A stretch of DNA of 64,000 nucleotides from Bemisia tabaci (lineage: Eukaryota > Arthropoda > Insecta > Hemiptera > Aleyrodidae), in contig NC_092801.1 of NCBI RefSeq assembly GCF_918797505.1, forward strand, positions 37,316,517 to 37,380,516, written 5' to 3'. Positions 1-11,781 of this stretch are shown here, one piece after another. Below the pieces are notes generated by a model, which was not told the origin of the DNA, ran no database searches, and was given only the letters and a program-made list of their open reading frames with translations. Position numbers and translations under genes: made by a program. Position 1 is the stretch's first letter; the number at the start of each line of letters is the position of its first letter.

Positions 1-1025
1 AAAAGTTGACAAAACTTCAAGATATAACTCTCCGCAATAACTACCGGATACAATTTCCACAAAATATTAGCGAAGAAATATACCACCGAAAATTGTCACA
101 CTTGTTAAAATTGTAGATCTTCCCTTCAGCAAACTGAAGCGCGATTCACACAAAATTTTACCACTATTACAGTACACTGAGCTCCCTAGAATTGGGATAT
201 GGAATCAGAGAGATATTCACAGCAACAATGTTTGCACTGGCTCTTATCGGATAATCAACGCAGGCAAGATTGGCTTATAGCTTCCGCTGGCGGACAGCTA
301 TTTTGGCAACAGAGAAGGGAGGTGTTGGATGTCGGAGAGTGAAATACTACCTACTCTCAATTGAAAACATTTAAGTATAAGCCAGAGATTAGATTGAAAT
401 GGAATAAAAAATCAACCCAATCTTATGAGCAAGCAAAGGTGGCACAATGAAGTTGCAATCGGTAAATAGACATTCTTGTGTCTACATTATCAGTATTTTA
501 GTGTGGCGGTAATTTACTCTGTGGGAAGATGCGTGGCAGGTAATTGATTGCTTTTCTTGGATTTAAGTTCTTTCCCTTAGTAGGGGGAAAATAAGTGAAT
601 TGCAAACGAACTTACAGGAGGAGAGGATATGAGCTCAGTGTGTAGGTAAAACTGACAATTTTCACTTAACTCTCGTCGCATTTCCGAAAGTATTTGACAA
701 GCGTTATCACACAGAACTTTAGAATCAATCGTGCACCGCACAGAATCAAGAAAATATATCGAAAACCTCCAAAATTAAACGAAAAACGAACACACGTAAT
801 GAGCAATGACCAACAATGACAAGCAATTTACTAGATTCTAACCTCAATAAACAACGCTGAGTGGTGGCTGCGATCGCTCCCGAAAATGTTCAAGGCTGGC
901 GGCAACTTTAAATTCACGCACTGAATAACATTGACGTAAAATATTATAATTTTCTGCGAATATACACGTAGCCGTCTCAATTTTAATCTGATGGTGACGC
1001 CATTTTCCGAAAACTGAATCTCACC

Positions 1026-1229
1026 TCACTGCCAACGGCCGTGGAAGCGGTTGGCTCCGATCCTGAAACCCGTAACTTACGCTCGGCTCCTAACCGGTCT
1101 TACGGCCATGAAGGCCGCGCGGGGTCCACGGGACACCGGCCACTGGGTCCAGTACTAGCTGGCGCACAGCGCGTTAACGCCGGGATCACCAGTGTCCAGA
1201 GCAACCGGGTCACAGGGCCGTAGTTTTTT
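1026..1229 (+). other. GC-rich unit ending in a T run; possible Pol III-type transcript or SINE
   Basis: About 195 bp of GC-rich DNA in an AT-rich setting. Begins ACTGCCAACGGCC, whose GCCAACGGCC matches the usual 5' end of insect 5S rRNA, but the rest does not align well to 5S by eye. Ends GGGCCGTAG followed by ten T. Inner pairs such as GGCCATGAAGGCC and GGTCCACGGGACACC could fold. Could be a 5S-derived SINE head, a small RNA gene or neither. Confidence 0.3.
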
Positions 1230-2667
1230 TTTTGAGTGTTTTTTCAGTGTTCTTGATGCGTAAATTTAAACCACCCGCTCATGAAAACTCAATGTTCATA
1301 CCGCGTGCTAAACGTCATCATGACAGTCTCTGCGATATAAAATCTGACAATCTCAATCTTGACGCTTTGGCTCAGCTACAGCAAATTGCTTATAGGATGA
1401 ACAATACACGGTGGGAAATGAACGTTGCTTGTTTCAGAAGCTTGCTGAAACCGTTGTAGTGCTCGATTTGACTCACGTAGAGCTTTGAGTTTCATGTGAG
1501 CGGGCAGTTCAAATTCTTCGTAACCAATGTGAAATAAAATCGTTTATATCTTCGTAAGGAGTTGATTTTAGTAATTTTCTTTGCGTGAATCGTGCTCTAC
1601 GTGAAATTCTAGTTTAGAACTAGTATCAGATTGCTTAAATTCGTACCTTGTCTAGTGGTCCATTCACAGATTCTTTCCCTCCCTATTTTACGTAAACAGT
1701 GAGATCCGTAGCTCCATCAAAAAAGGCCCAAACAACTTTATAAGGCCTAAAAAATAGTTCACATTAAAACAGGAGCACTCCCAGAGTTTCAAGCCTCAAT
1801 TTTCATTTGTTTAAAAGTTGTGCCCCACGACTAACGGGTTGCCTTGTAATCCTACGGGAAAACATTGACCTAATATTATTTGGGGATAATGTCTTTACAT
1901 TATTAATCATATATTCCTTTTCATTAAGAAACAGATCCATTTTGAATTGAAGTGTTCGTTTCCTGCAACCATTACGATCCTAAGTATCAGAGTGAAGTAA
2001 TTAATAGAAGTCAAATAAATGGAATAAAAAGAGGGGGATTTGAGAGAAATCCTTCATAACTTTTGGACAGTTATATCAAAGAATGCTCTTAAATAACAGG
2101 TCAAAAGCTCATTTTGTTCTCATTAAATTGATGGGTGCATTTTTTCTCCATATCACTTTTAATATCTTACCTGCCTTAATATCTTCTTTCCTCTGCAGAT
2201 CTTCCATTGCAAGTCTTTTATTTAGTACCTGCAACATATCATACCAAGACCATTCACTGCTCAGCTATCAATAACACGTTAATTTACCTCACGAATGGCT
2301 TAAAAATAAATATTTTAAGGTTTGACCGATGAACCTTCAAATTAATCCGCTCAGATGTATTTCCTGCATCGAAGATAATTGATAGTAATAATGTCAAATT
2401 TACACTTGCTATCAATAGTTACCCATTTTAAAAGGAATTATATCCGACGTGTAGAATAGCTCCCACTTCATTATTTGAAATGACATCTGGGAAGCTAATT
2501 AAGCCTTTCAGCAGAGTTTCAATTGTGTAGCATTTTGACCATGCATAGGATTAAGCCCCTCCCAGGTGTTAATATGTCAGTATGATTTGATTTGGGAATT
2601 TTCGATGCACGTTTTGCATTCACTTTGTTGTTGACAGTTGCTACGCTAGGTTAAGCTATTTTATTTT
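1230..2667. other. Unassigned; no gene recognised
   Basis: Region where exons 7 onward of P450 gene B would be expected if its introns are short. No linker, I-helix, ExxR or heme-loop sequence was recognised on the minus strand here or in 1-1025 and 2921-3193. Short frames (1232, 2083) have no recognisable features. Confidence 0.5.
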
Positions 2668-2920
2668 CTGCCGTGTAAGGAAGAACGACGTATATGAACC
2701 GTCCAACGTTGCCGTATTTCTTTGAATAAAAACCGACTTTACTAGGAAATGTTTACTATTTTTTGCCAACTTTCTCAGACAATTTTGGTCGCAATTTAAT
2801 CTAAAATGTCTGAAAATTTTAAGGAAAAATGCGCAGAATTTTCCTCAAAAATACATGTTTTACCTGGGGAAAATTTGCAGCCGTCGAATTTTATTGCGGC
2901 ATTCTCCCTTAGCAGGGCAG
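2668..2920. mobile_element. MITE, CTGCCGTGC family
   Basis: Left end CTGCCGTGTAAGGAAGAACG and right end CCCTTAGCAGGGCAG are inverted. About 250 bp, AT-rich interior. Diverged flanks. Confidence 0.75.
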
Positions 2921-3193
2921 TATCATCATCTGATGTTTCCAAATATTTCCATTTTTCTTTGATGTAATGAAAATGTCAATTAAAATCACTTTAGAGTTAA
3001 ATGCGGTGAATAGTAAGAGTTGATTTCTGTGTCGGATTGTGTAGGTAGTTTATTTAGCGTAAAAAATAACTCCTTCGGTTTTTTTTGTTTTTTTTTTTTG
3101 TAGAAAAATGCATTGAGACGGAGGACGGTCCAGCATAACCCCATGATATTTGCATTTAAAAGTTTTCCAAGTGACGCAGTGAACAACACTTAC

Positions 3194-3320
3194 ATCTTCT
3201 GCGAGTAAACGCATATCGCGCGATACATCAGCTAGCTTCTTTGTCTTTCCAAGCAGAGAATAGACGAAATCGGACCACAAAAGAGGATTGAATGCTCTCG
3301 TAAAGAACATATTCATTGAT
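3194..3320 (-). CDS. P450 gene B exon 6
   Basis: 127 bp. Reads SMNMFFTRAFNPLLWSDFVY, then SLLGKTKK, ending MRLLAED with donor GTAAGT in phase 0. The last exon of gene B recognised in the window. Confidence 0.8.
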
Positions 3321-6270
3321 CTGTAACATAATTGGTTGACATTGACTTTAAAATCTCTTCTATGACCTGTACAAACGAGTCTGCCATTGAACTACCATAT
3401 TGGTTCTGATGGTGCCAAAACTCGCATCAAAATCTTAATGAGTCAAAGTATCAGATGGAAAATCTACCCAAACAAAAAAATTATTTTCATGAATGTAATA
3501 AATATACTACTTATTCATTCCATTGATCACCGTTTCTAATTATAGCTCTTTTTGAAAAATACAAGTTTGGGAGGAATCCTAAGACACGGAAAAGTAGTAT
3601 TTCCGATATATTCCCCTGCTAAGGAAACCCTCAAAGAGTACATTTATTTGGCTGAATCTCTTGCATGCAACAGATCCATTGGACCAATTGATTGAGAGAC
3701 AACACTCATTCTCAAGAGATTGAATACAAAAGGTAAAAACTCTTAGTAACGTAACAACCGTCTTGGATACATACTCCTCAACACTTATAGAAAAGTTAAA
3801 CAGCCTCCTCTTTTGAATGTCTATCCGAACGCCCAGCATATTATCTGAAACAAGATTGTTTACATTATGTTTTAGGTAACTACTAATTTCATAAATTGTT
3901 TGAATCTAAGGTTTTTTTTACACAAGATATCCAGAATAATAATAATAGATGATCAAACGTATCTCTTACTTATCTGGATTTGCGACGTTACGCAGAGAAT
4001 TGCAACCGGGGACTATCCGATTTGCGTCCCGTTAAATGTCCAAATAGCGTCCCATTTAATCGTTTTAAAAATAATGCAAATGGCAACGTTTCTTACTCGC
4101 CCTTTTTCCGATTGATATTATTAGGTAAAAAGACGAAGATTAGTGGGGCGAATACAGTAATGAATGTTAGGGGTTGGTTCACAAAAATTTCCCAAACTCT
4201 GCTTCATAATATGTGTAAAGTAAAACAAATCTGAGAACTCCTCCCCAGTGTATACGTATTTTGTTTAAAAATGATTTGTCAGAAAAAAGAGAAAGAGCAC
4301 ACATTAAAATCTTTCGGGGAGTAAATGGCCCGTTCGTCTAACTGAATAAATAAAATTTCACCGGTAAGAATAAAGGTAAACTACTTTCTTTTGATTACCG
4401 GGATGGACTGAAGTAAATTTCGGCAAACGGTGAAAGTACAATGTACTTTTCGCGTCATTTTTTAAAAGTCACTAAAATGGGCTGTTTGAATAAATGAACT
4501 TACCACAAAATGAATCGAGCGTAAAAGCGTGACAAGCTCGGAAAACATCGTGCTCCTCTCCTGTATCAGCAAGGCGGGAGATGCTTTCGAGGAAAATTTT
4601 AATATGGTAACTAAAATTGTCATCAAAACTGTCCAGAACGTTTGTCCTAAAGCCAGGATTGACGATTTTCCTTGTTTTGCGCCATTGGTTGCCTGCAAGA
4701 GTTGTAACAGACCGATCGATAAGCAATCAAAAGAAAATAATTATTGTTAGGTGTCAGACCTAAGACTTGAGTTAATTGTATTCATTGAAAGTGCGTACTC
4801 AGCAAGTAAATGCAAAAAAAATAATCATTTTACCAAAAATCAGATGCTACTTCATGAACTTCATATTAATATGGATTTATAAACATGTATCTTAACTTTG
4901 GCAATGATGCAAAGGTAATTAGTGTGCTGATTTTCCTACACGGAAGAAATTGAATGTTGCTTTGGCAAGTATATTGTTAGAAAAATGTGTGACAAGTATA
5001 AATGCTGATTTTACAATAAAAAAAATGCTATGTTGACTACGTCCACGATTAAATGGACAAATTCTATGTCGTGCTAGCATTTTTTTAAATGTAAAATCAG
5101 CATTTGATGCTTTTTGCAAATTTGTTTAACAGTATAAATGGTAAATCAACATTCAGTTGTTCTCCGTGTAATTCTGTTATACTTGTGGACACCAAATCAA
5201 CGCCTGCATTTACTAGTATGGGCAACATCACATACTGGGAAGCATTTTCAGCTTGGATAAAAATTAGACGAACGAAGTTATCCAGAAAGTAAGTTTACTC
5301 ATTCAATATCTCCTAAACGGAGATAGATAAAGAAAATGTGTATGAAGCGTTGAAAAGCCACTACTCTAGAATAGTGTACGCTTTGTACAGATTTTTTTTT
5401 TTTTTTTATCTTTCTTAGTTTAAGAGATATTGAATAGGTAAACTTACTCTCTGGACGACTCTCATATTTGCCCTCGATGTAACGATTGGTCGTGCCATTC
5501 CCAAACTTTAAGTATCGAAAATAGTTAGAGAACTCCTGTTCCAGAGTCTGGAACAGTGAATCCAGACTGTGCGTAGGCTGGTGCTTAAATATTGGAATAA
5601 TAGGAGATTATTTAAAGTATTTAAATGTGTTCATCACCTGTTGCTGTAAATATTCCAGCACTAATAACTTTAAGACTGTCATAATCCTTGGTCTTATCAA
5701 TATTCTTCAGATTAGTGACGATTGCCTGAAAAATTTAGGCAGTTAGTGACTTGAAACAAAGCGGTAGATACATAAAGTTCAGTTTAGTTATAATTTATCA
5801 CGACAGTCAGAAACCTGAAAACCCATTGGAAAACCTTAATTTTTTAAGTTATACACAGTACATACACACATACACGCAGTACATATTTCTCTTTGATATA
5901 GTGCCATCAAAAAGTAGGTTCTTTCAATGGGAATGGATGCCGACAAAAATTCATCATTCCAGAGAAACACGTGAGATTAGATAAATAGAGATTTGAAATT
6001 TCAGTGTCTTGACGTGGTATGGATTCTCGGATTTTTCAGATCATTCTCAGATTGGAGATCTGGATTTTTTTCTAAAAAATACGCGGATCCGAAGAGAATC
6101 AGCCTATTTGCATTTCATGTTTCCTAATTTCTTCCTGTATATTATTTTTACACAGCAAAATGAGGAATAAGTTATGTTGCGTGATGTTTACAATCTTTTT
6201 GAGAATATTTCACGAGGTTTAAAAAATTTACGAACAAAGCTTTGAAGCAAAATTTTGCTTTGTTTTTTGT

Positions 6271-6303
<33 letters not shown>

Positions 6304-8940
6304 TGAGAAAAAAACAGAGATCTGATATAGGTTGAGCTAATTTTGGCAAATGCCATCCAACGTTCATCATTAGTGTTTGAGGAGGTCACGGTATTTTACA
6401 TTTAAAAGCACCTGCATTTTATCAGATTACCTCGCTCTGTCATAACTTCTCTAATGATAGTTCAATGAAAAGATCGATGATTTCCCGTGCTCAGTTTAGT
6501 CAGTAGTTTACATTCAAAAAAGCAGTTCATCAAATTGAAGACACTTGCACATTCTCCATTTGGACTATTCCTGCTAAACAGAACTATGTGCATTATGACG
6601 TGAACCTTGTTATGTAAATATTCTTGTGGGTCTCAGGGCTCATATCATAATGCACATAATTCCGTTTGGCAGAGATACGTCCATTCGTCTAGTCCATGCC
6701 ACACATTTTCAGATGTTCCGCGTCCGCCTGCATTTTTCTTCATTGGCAGAGACCGGTTTCGCTCAAAGAAAGATTTCACGAATCTCAAGCTATGGCTAAG
6801 CTCCGTTACAGGGCAAAAGGTAAAAAAATTTTTTGCATTTTGTAGTTGCGGTTTTTTTTTTTAAAAATTTCTCTCCGGACAGCCGCGAATGCCGATAATT
6901 GGACTGCATTTTGCAATTTGGAACTATAAATTCTGGCTCATCTGAAAAAACACTTATGTGTATAGGGAAACTAATGGCACATGTGTTGTTTTTAAACCGG
7001 GCTAGAATCCATAGGTCCAAATTGCAAAATGTGGTCAAATTAAGATACATGACCGTCAGCGGACGCGGCAAGAAACATGTGCGCAAATTATTTTGTGGTA
7101 ATGAGAAAATTTCAGAAGTTTTTCGTGTATGCTCCACTTGATGTTTATAGAATTTTACCTGATAGCAGTCTATTCACTCATCTGTTTCTCTCGTGTGCAA
7201 CAGACACTAATGATATTATTTAGTGGTACATACGTTAATAATTTCACGATTCGTCGTCATTATGTATGGGGAGCCGCCAAGCCAGTGAGACTCAGTTTCT
7301 TCCGCATTTGCCAGTAACTGTAGGAGGAATCGGACCACACCTAAAGTTACAAAAAAATATTTTCACAAGGCCAGCAATGAAGTAATGATGAACAATGGGC
7401 CGTTTGCGCTACTCATAGAATTGTGTTTTGATTATTTCAGATCATAGATTAGCTGGAAACAATGAGAACTGTCCAAACGCCGAGTTTTCACGTTCCATAT
7501 TAATGGAAATTATGTCGTTCAAAAACCCCGACGCATGACATCATCTATCGTGGTGGTGAATGCCAGGGTTATTCTGCCGTGCCAAGGAAAAACGCCGTAT
7601 GAGCATTCAGGCATTGCCATATTGCATTTAATAACCAGAGAATTTACTGAGAAAATTCTGAATATTTTTCCTCCAGTTTTTCAGACAATTTTGTTCCCAA
7701 ATCTAATATTGGAAAATGTTAAGGAAAAATACACATAACTTTCTTCTAGAATGCATGTTTTAGTTTGGAAAATTTGTCAACTCTCGAATATTCATAAGGC
7801 GTTCTTCCTGAGCAAAGCAGTATTCTTTTGCCTTAGTTTCCTTTCGTGTTTTGATTCGAGCAATCGCAGGAAATATGTCATTAATTGACAAATCAAAGGT
7901 AGGAGAAAGCATAGTGCCTTGCTAAGGAAGAACGCCGTATGAACATTCGAGAGTTGCCAAATTTTATTCAATAAAGTGTTTATTTTTGAGGAAAGTTATG
8001 AATAATTTTCCTTGAAATTTTCAGGAACTTTAGATCAAAATACAAGGAATATTCCTTGTAAAATTGGAAGAAAAATATTCAGAAGTTTACCAGGAAATTC
8101 CTGTTTTCTCAATCGAAATTTAACGACGCCTGAAGGTTTATACGGCGATTTCCCTTAGCACAGCAGCATAGTGCTATTTACTGTGGTTGGTGACATACAC
8201 AGTGTTTTTCGATGACCAATACCTCCATTGCTATTGTACGAAGAATTTTTTGAATAGATTGTTATACTTTGCATATCTGTCAACTTGATCAATCAAAGAT
8301 GATTCTGGGACAATCGCAATTGATTCAATCAGGCAAATGCTTACATTTTTTTTTATTTTTTACTTTCTTCATATTTGTGCGATCGTCAAAAACTTTGTCG
8401 AAAAGTTTTTTTTTGTTTTTACCTCGGAAGAAGGGAACACTTCCAGTATAAGAGTGAAACATGACGGACAACTGGCGAAAGTCAGCAATACTCTATTGCA
8501 CGTCAATATTGAATTAGTAAAAATGTAGCATCTACCTTTTTCACACCAATGAAAATAATATTAGTATGAAAATTTGCATCCACAGTTAAAAAAAAATAAA
8601 ATAATAATAATAATAATTCGCAATAATATTTTAAACGCGGTAACCGCGAAAATTTTTAATTTATGGCGACATTTAAGTTAAAATATCGCTGACAATTGCT
8701 GATTTTATAATACTCAATACAGCATCGGAGAAGAAAATTTGCATACGTACTTGTTGTATTGAATTGCTTGAGATATATGTACGCTGATCCGACAAATGGA
8801 AGAGGAATGGGGCCTGGGAATTGGGCCATGAATTTGATAAGTCTCCTGTTCCTCCATCGGTGAATGATCGTATGAATCAATATAGTCAATGCTAAGAAGA
8901 CTGCTAGCGCAGATGATACATTTCCTGTCGCAAAATCCAT
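3194..8940 (-). CDS. Cytochrome P450, CYP4 clan, 5' six exons of a paralog (gene B, partial)
   Basis: Join on the minus strand: 8940-8751, 7340-7234, 5725-5638, 4692-4504, 3844-3775, 3320-3194; 771 bp, 257 residues, open throughout. Order and phases match gene A, and exons 2, 3 and 4 have identical lengths. Contains the anchor and hinge PGPIPLPFVG (42-51), WRKTR, and NPLLWSDFVYSLLG. It is a tandem duplicate of gene A in the same orientation. Exons 7-11 (linker, I-helix, ExxR, heme loop) were not recognised between 1 and 3193. They may lie left of the window or be lost, so whether the gene is functional is open. Confidence 0.8.
3775..3844 (-). CDS. P450 gene B exon 5
   Basis: 70 bp encoding DNMLGVRIDIQKRRLFNFSI and SVEE; acceptor TTTCAG, donor GTATGT, phase 2 out. 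This is the reference showing the 2-bp insertion in gene A exon 5. Confidence 0.78.
4504..4692 (-). CDS. P450 gene B exon 4 (C-helix WxxxR)
   Basis: 189 bp. Begins GNQWRKTRKIVNPGFRTNVL and ends FTLDSFC. Acceptor CTTGCAG, donor GTAAGT. Aligns without gaps to gene A exon 4. Confidence 0.85.
4938..5169. mobile_element. Foldback element in intron 3 of gene B
   Basis: ACACGGAAGAAATTGAATGTT pairs with the segment ending CCGTGT at 5169; the centre pairs TAAATGCTGATTTTAC with GTAAAATCAGCATTT. Frames 4919-5119 (-) and 5104-5292 (+) are shadows. Confidence 0.7.
5276..5462. repeat. Inverted repeat with donor-like arm tips (gene B intron 3)
   Basis: CCAGAAAGTAAGTTTAC at the left pairs with GTAAACTTACTCTCTGG at the right, followed inward by ATTCAATATCTC and its inverse. 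Both arm tips contain a GTAAGT on the strand reading into the loop. Confidence 0.6.
5638..5725 (-). CDS. P450 gene B exon 3
   Basis: 88 bp. Reads AIVTNLKNIDKTKDYDSLKV and then ISAGIFTAT, with acceptor TTTTTCAG and donor GTGATG. Same length and phases as gene A exon 3. Confidence 0.8.
6562..6682. mobile_element. Palindromic MITE, GGACGTATTT family
   Basis: Arms AACTATGTGCATTA and TAATGCACATAATTCCGTTT fold back. Flanks ATTT and ATTC. In intron 2 of gene B. Confidence 0.75.
6901..7036. mobile_element. Palindromic MITE, GGACTACATTTTGCAA family
   Basis: Arms TTTTGCAATTTGGAAC and the inverse at the right; AATT precedes it. In intron 2 of gene B. The facing open frames of 6796-7141 are shadows of this palindrome. 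Confidence 0.8.
7234..7340 (-). CDS. P450 gene B exon 2
   Basis: 107 bp. Reads (S)VVRFLLQLLANAEETESHW followed by LGGSPYIMTTNREIIN, collinear with gene A exon 2 (HWLNFTPYIVTTDREIVA). Acceptor AACTTTAG, donor GTATGT. Too short to appear as a long open frame; found by paralog comparison. Confidence 0.8.
7574..7820. mobile_element. MITE, CTGCCGTGC family
   Basis: Left end CTGCCGTGCCAAGG, right end CTTCCTGAGCAAAGCAG. 4-bp duplication TATT on both sides. In intron 1 of gene B. Confidence 0.82.
7914..8166. mobile_element. MITE, CTGCCGTGC family
   Basis: Left end GTGCCTTGCTAAGG, right end CCCTTAGCACAGCAG. 4-bp duplication CATA at 7910-7913 and 8167-8170. In intron 1 of gene B, 93 bp from the previous copy. 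Confidence 0.83.
8751..8940 (-). CDS. P450 gene B exon 1
   Basis: 190 bp starting at the ATG directly after acceptor TATTTCAG. MDFATGNVSSALAVFLAL begins the anchor, RWRNRR is the halt signal and PGPIPLPFVG the hinge. Donor GTACGT, phase 1, as in gene A. Confidence 0.82.
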
Positions 8941-9298
8941 CTGAAATACGTATGAAACAATGCAAAGTCTATCATTTTATAGTTACAGAAAATATTCGAT
9001 TTAAATTGAAGGAAATAATGGGCCACTTGACAAGGCCTTGGATTAAAGCGATATGCAACATAATGCGGCTTTGAAACTTCAGGAGGAAAGCGCGAGTTGC
9101 ATGATGGGAAGTCTAGAAATCTACTCATAAACTACACATCGATGACCAAAGTGCGAAACCGCTTACCTCTGGTTGCTGCGTTGCAGACTTCATGTCATAC
9201 TTTCATTTTTCTCGAGGACGGGGAAAGTAATAAAAGCAGTTTCTTGAAAATGCTCTTGATTGGTCTTCTCAGTAAGCAAAATATTCTGTTAAAAAATA

Positions 9299-9747
9299 TT
9301 AAGGTGATTCGATGGACGCCATATTTTGTGTCAGAACGGCATGCGATATATCGCATCAATTGGTTCAATTTTTCCAGCTACTCGTCATTTTCCTCCAATT
9401 TTGAGATCGCAATTCTGTTGTCAGGAGACTAAAGCACTCACTTACCAATTTTAACAAAGAAATTCAACGTAATAAAGGCGTGTTTTTTTTGGAGAAAAAG
9501 CATCGCATTCGATACTGATATCGAAACTGCACTCGAATGCGATATTTTCTCTCTAAAAAAACACTCCTTTATTACGTTGAATTTGTTTGTAAAAATTGGT
9601 AGGTGAGTGCTTTAGTCTCCTGACAACAGAATTGCGATCTCAAAATTCGAGAAAAATGATTAGTAGCTGAATGAAAATAGAGCCAATCAATGCGATATAT
9701 CGCACGTCGTTCTGACACAAAATATGGCGTCTATCGAATCACCTTAA
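9299..9747. mobile_element. 441-bp foldback element flanked by TTAA
   Basis: GGTGATTCGATGGACGCCAT starts a long arm that is matched in reverse at 9722-9743. The centre (about 9490-9545) carries GCATTCGATA / CACTCGAATGC. TTAA occurs at both borders (9299-9302, 9744-9747), compatible with a piggyBac-type duplication, but this may be part of the repeat itself. Confidence 0.75.
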
Positions 9748-9974
9748 GCTATAAAGTTGACTTATTGCTTTTTGGAAACATAAAATAGGAGCGGGAATTT
9801 TGAAACACTGCAATTAGGATACACGTGCTTTTACACTTTGGTCATCGAAATGAGTGTTTACAATTAAAATCGGTTAAATGACAAAAATGCAAGAATAACG
9901 TCATTCGTATATTCTGAGATAAGTAAGAAAAAGTGAAACTTGATAATAACTCGTTGGTTTTCGAACTTCCAATT

Positions 9975-10096
9975 GGACGTATTTCCACCAAACGGAACTA
10001 TGTGCATAATAACGTGCGCCCTGTTATGCAATACATCTTACGGGTCTCAGGGCTCATGTATTAATGCACATAGTTCCATTTGGTAGAAATACGTCC
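9975..10096. mobile_element. Palindromic MITE, GGACGTATTT family
   Basis: 122 bp, near-perfect foldback GGACGTATTTCCACC / GGTAGAAATACGTCC, with 4-bp duplication AATT on both sides and a GGGTCTCAGGGCTCA centre. Confidence 0.85.
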
Positions 10097-10910
10097 AATT
10101 GTGAAAATAAGTTTTTACGGAAGATTCTAAAGAGAAACATATGTACGTGCCTACCGATGTATGCCAAAAGCCGGATTCCGGAGTCGCGCACCATCACCCG
10201 AGTTGATTTAAGTAATACTTATACTTGTAAATTTCATCACGTCATAGCTAATCTCTGTTACTTATAGTCCTAATAATTATTGTTCCTTAAGGTTTACCTA
10301 CAGCTGCGTGAAGTAAGAAATTTCTCCGCGCAGGGGGCGCCACCGCTGTGTTTTAGAGTCCGTACAGCTCCACGTGAGTCCTTGAGCTTTTATAAAAGTT
10401 GAAGGAATTTCTGTTTAAATCGAAGAGTTATAAGTTCTAGCCATAACATTCCTCTTCCTATTGACCCTAAAAACAACGTGAAAAGTCATTTCTGAAGCTC
10501 TGCAATTTGATCCCAGAAAAAAGTAGGGTTAAGCATGATGACCTTGATGCAACCAATCGCGCTTGATCGCTCTCAGCAGTTGGCAGATATCTCTCTCCCA
10601 CCGTGAGCTGTCTCTCTCGCACTTACAGATATCCCGTAAGAGAAACTGGGATCAATTTACAGCTTTTATTATTAGACTTTCAAAGCTCGCGTTTGTTTCT
10701 AAGGATTCCAGACGTATGCTGCTAGAACTTATGAGTCTTAGAATTTAAGATACCTATTGTGATATTTAAATAATCACTGATTTCGGAGTCGGATTTTAGC
10801 AGCGCGACGTGGTGGATTTTTTCGGAACTACAGCTGAAGATTAACCTTAAATTCAATTTATCATTTTCATAGTAAGTGAAAACTTATCTGTTCTATATCA
10901 AGCGATAATA

Positions 10911-10963
10911 AACAAAAAAATATAAAAAAAAAAAACAAAAAAAATAAAAAAAAAAAAAAAACC
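10911..10963. repeat. A-rich tail, possible retroposon 3' end
   Basis: Irregular A-rich run (AAAAAAATATAAAAAAAAAAA type). The 600 bp before it (about 10290-10910) have no coding frame I recognise; a SINE-like retroposon is possible but no box A/B was identified. Confidence 0.3.
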
Positions 10964-11206
10964 TATTCTCTAGTTCACACTTTTGTCTAGAGTCTTATAT
11001 AATTTAACTCCAAAACATTTACCGCACCATTGATCATAATACTAAAAAAATCGCAAAGCGATCCCACATGTTGTACACAATACGTGCCAATAGAAGTCAA
11101 TCGATAAGTCAGCTACATCTGTCTTACAAATCAGACAAATCTCGGTTTTTTATAAAATATGCTGAAGTTTTGCGTTGAGAAAATGTTTATAGATATGTTA
11201 CCGGCA

Positions 11207-11781
11207 AACCCCGCTTTTCAGGCAAACCTAGGTTTGCCAAGGTGGTCATCAGGTAAAGCTACCAGGGAGGTCATCAGGCAAATTTAGGTTTGCCAAACGC
11301 CATTCCAGGAAAACCTTTGCAAACTGCTATTACAGGCAAACTCCGATATTGTTTTTTACCGCAAATATGGCCGTACCGCTTAATTTTTTTTTTTTTTTTT
11401 ACCGTAAATATAACTTAACGCTGGTAGGCAGTTTGTGAAGACCAAATTTTTACAGATTGAAGTAGACTTAATTTCAGGAACACGTACAATAAAAGGGAAA
11501 ATATCATAGAAAATTGATAATTGCATAAGTACTGCGAAAAATGTCATCAAAATGTTTAAACAAATATTGAAGTGAAAACTGCCTCACTACTTATTGTTGC
11601 AGCTGACGCTGGCGTGGCGTTAACACCGAAAATAAACATAAGCGGTAGGGTAGGGTTATATTTGCGGTAAAAAAAAGTCAAACGGAACGGTCATGTTTGC
11701 AGTAAAAAGCAAAATCGGGGTTTGCCTGAAATAGCGTTCGAAAAACCGAGGTTTGCCTGAAACCCGGGGTTTGCCGGTAAC
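11207..11781. mobile_element. 575-bp inverted-repeat element (GTTACCGGCAAACC ends)
   Basis: Ends GTTACCGGCAAACCCCG and CGGGGTTTGCCGGTAAC. The arms contain several sub-repeats of CAGGCAAAC / GTTTGCCTG and TTTACCGCAAATATG / ATATTTGCGGTAAA. Flanks AGATAT and AGATAC may be a decayed duplication. Confidence 0.78.

Noticed and set aside
5461..5590. Minus-strand open segment reading SLDSLFQTLEQEF and FRYLKFGNG, at first taken as gene B exon 2
   Set aside because: It lies downstream of exon 3 in the transcript direction, and the true exon 2 (7234-7340) has the exact length, phase and sequence match to gene A. This segment borders an inverted repeat.
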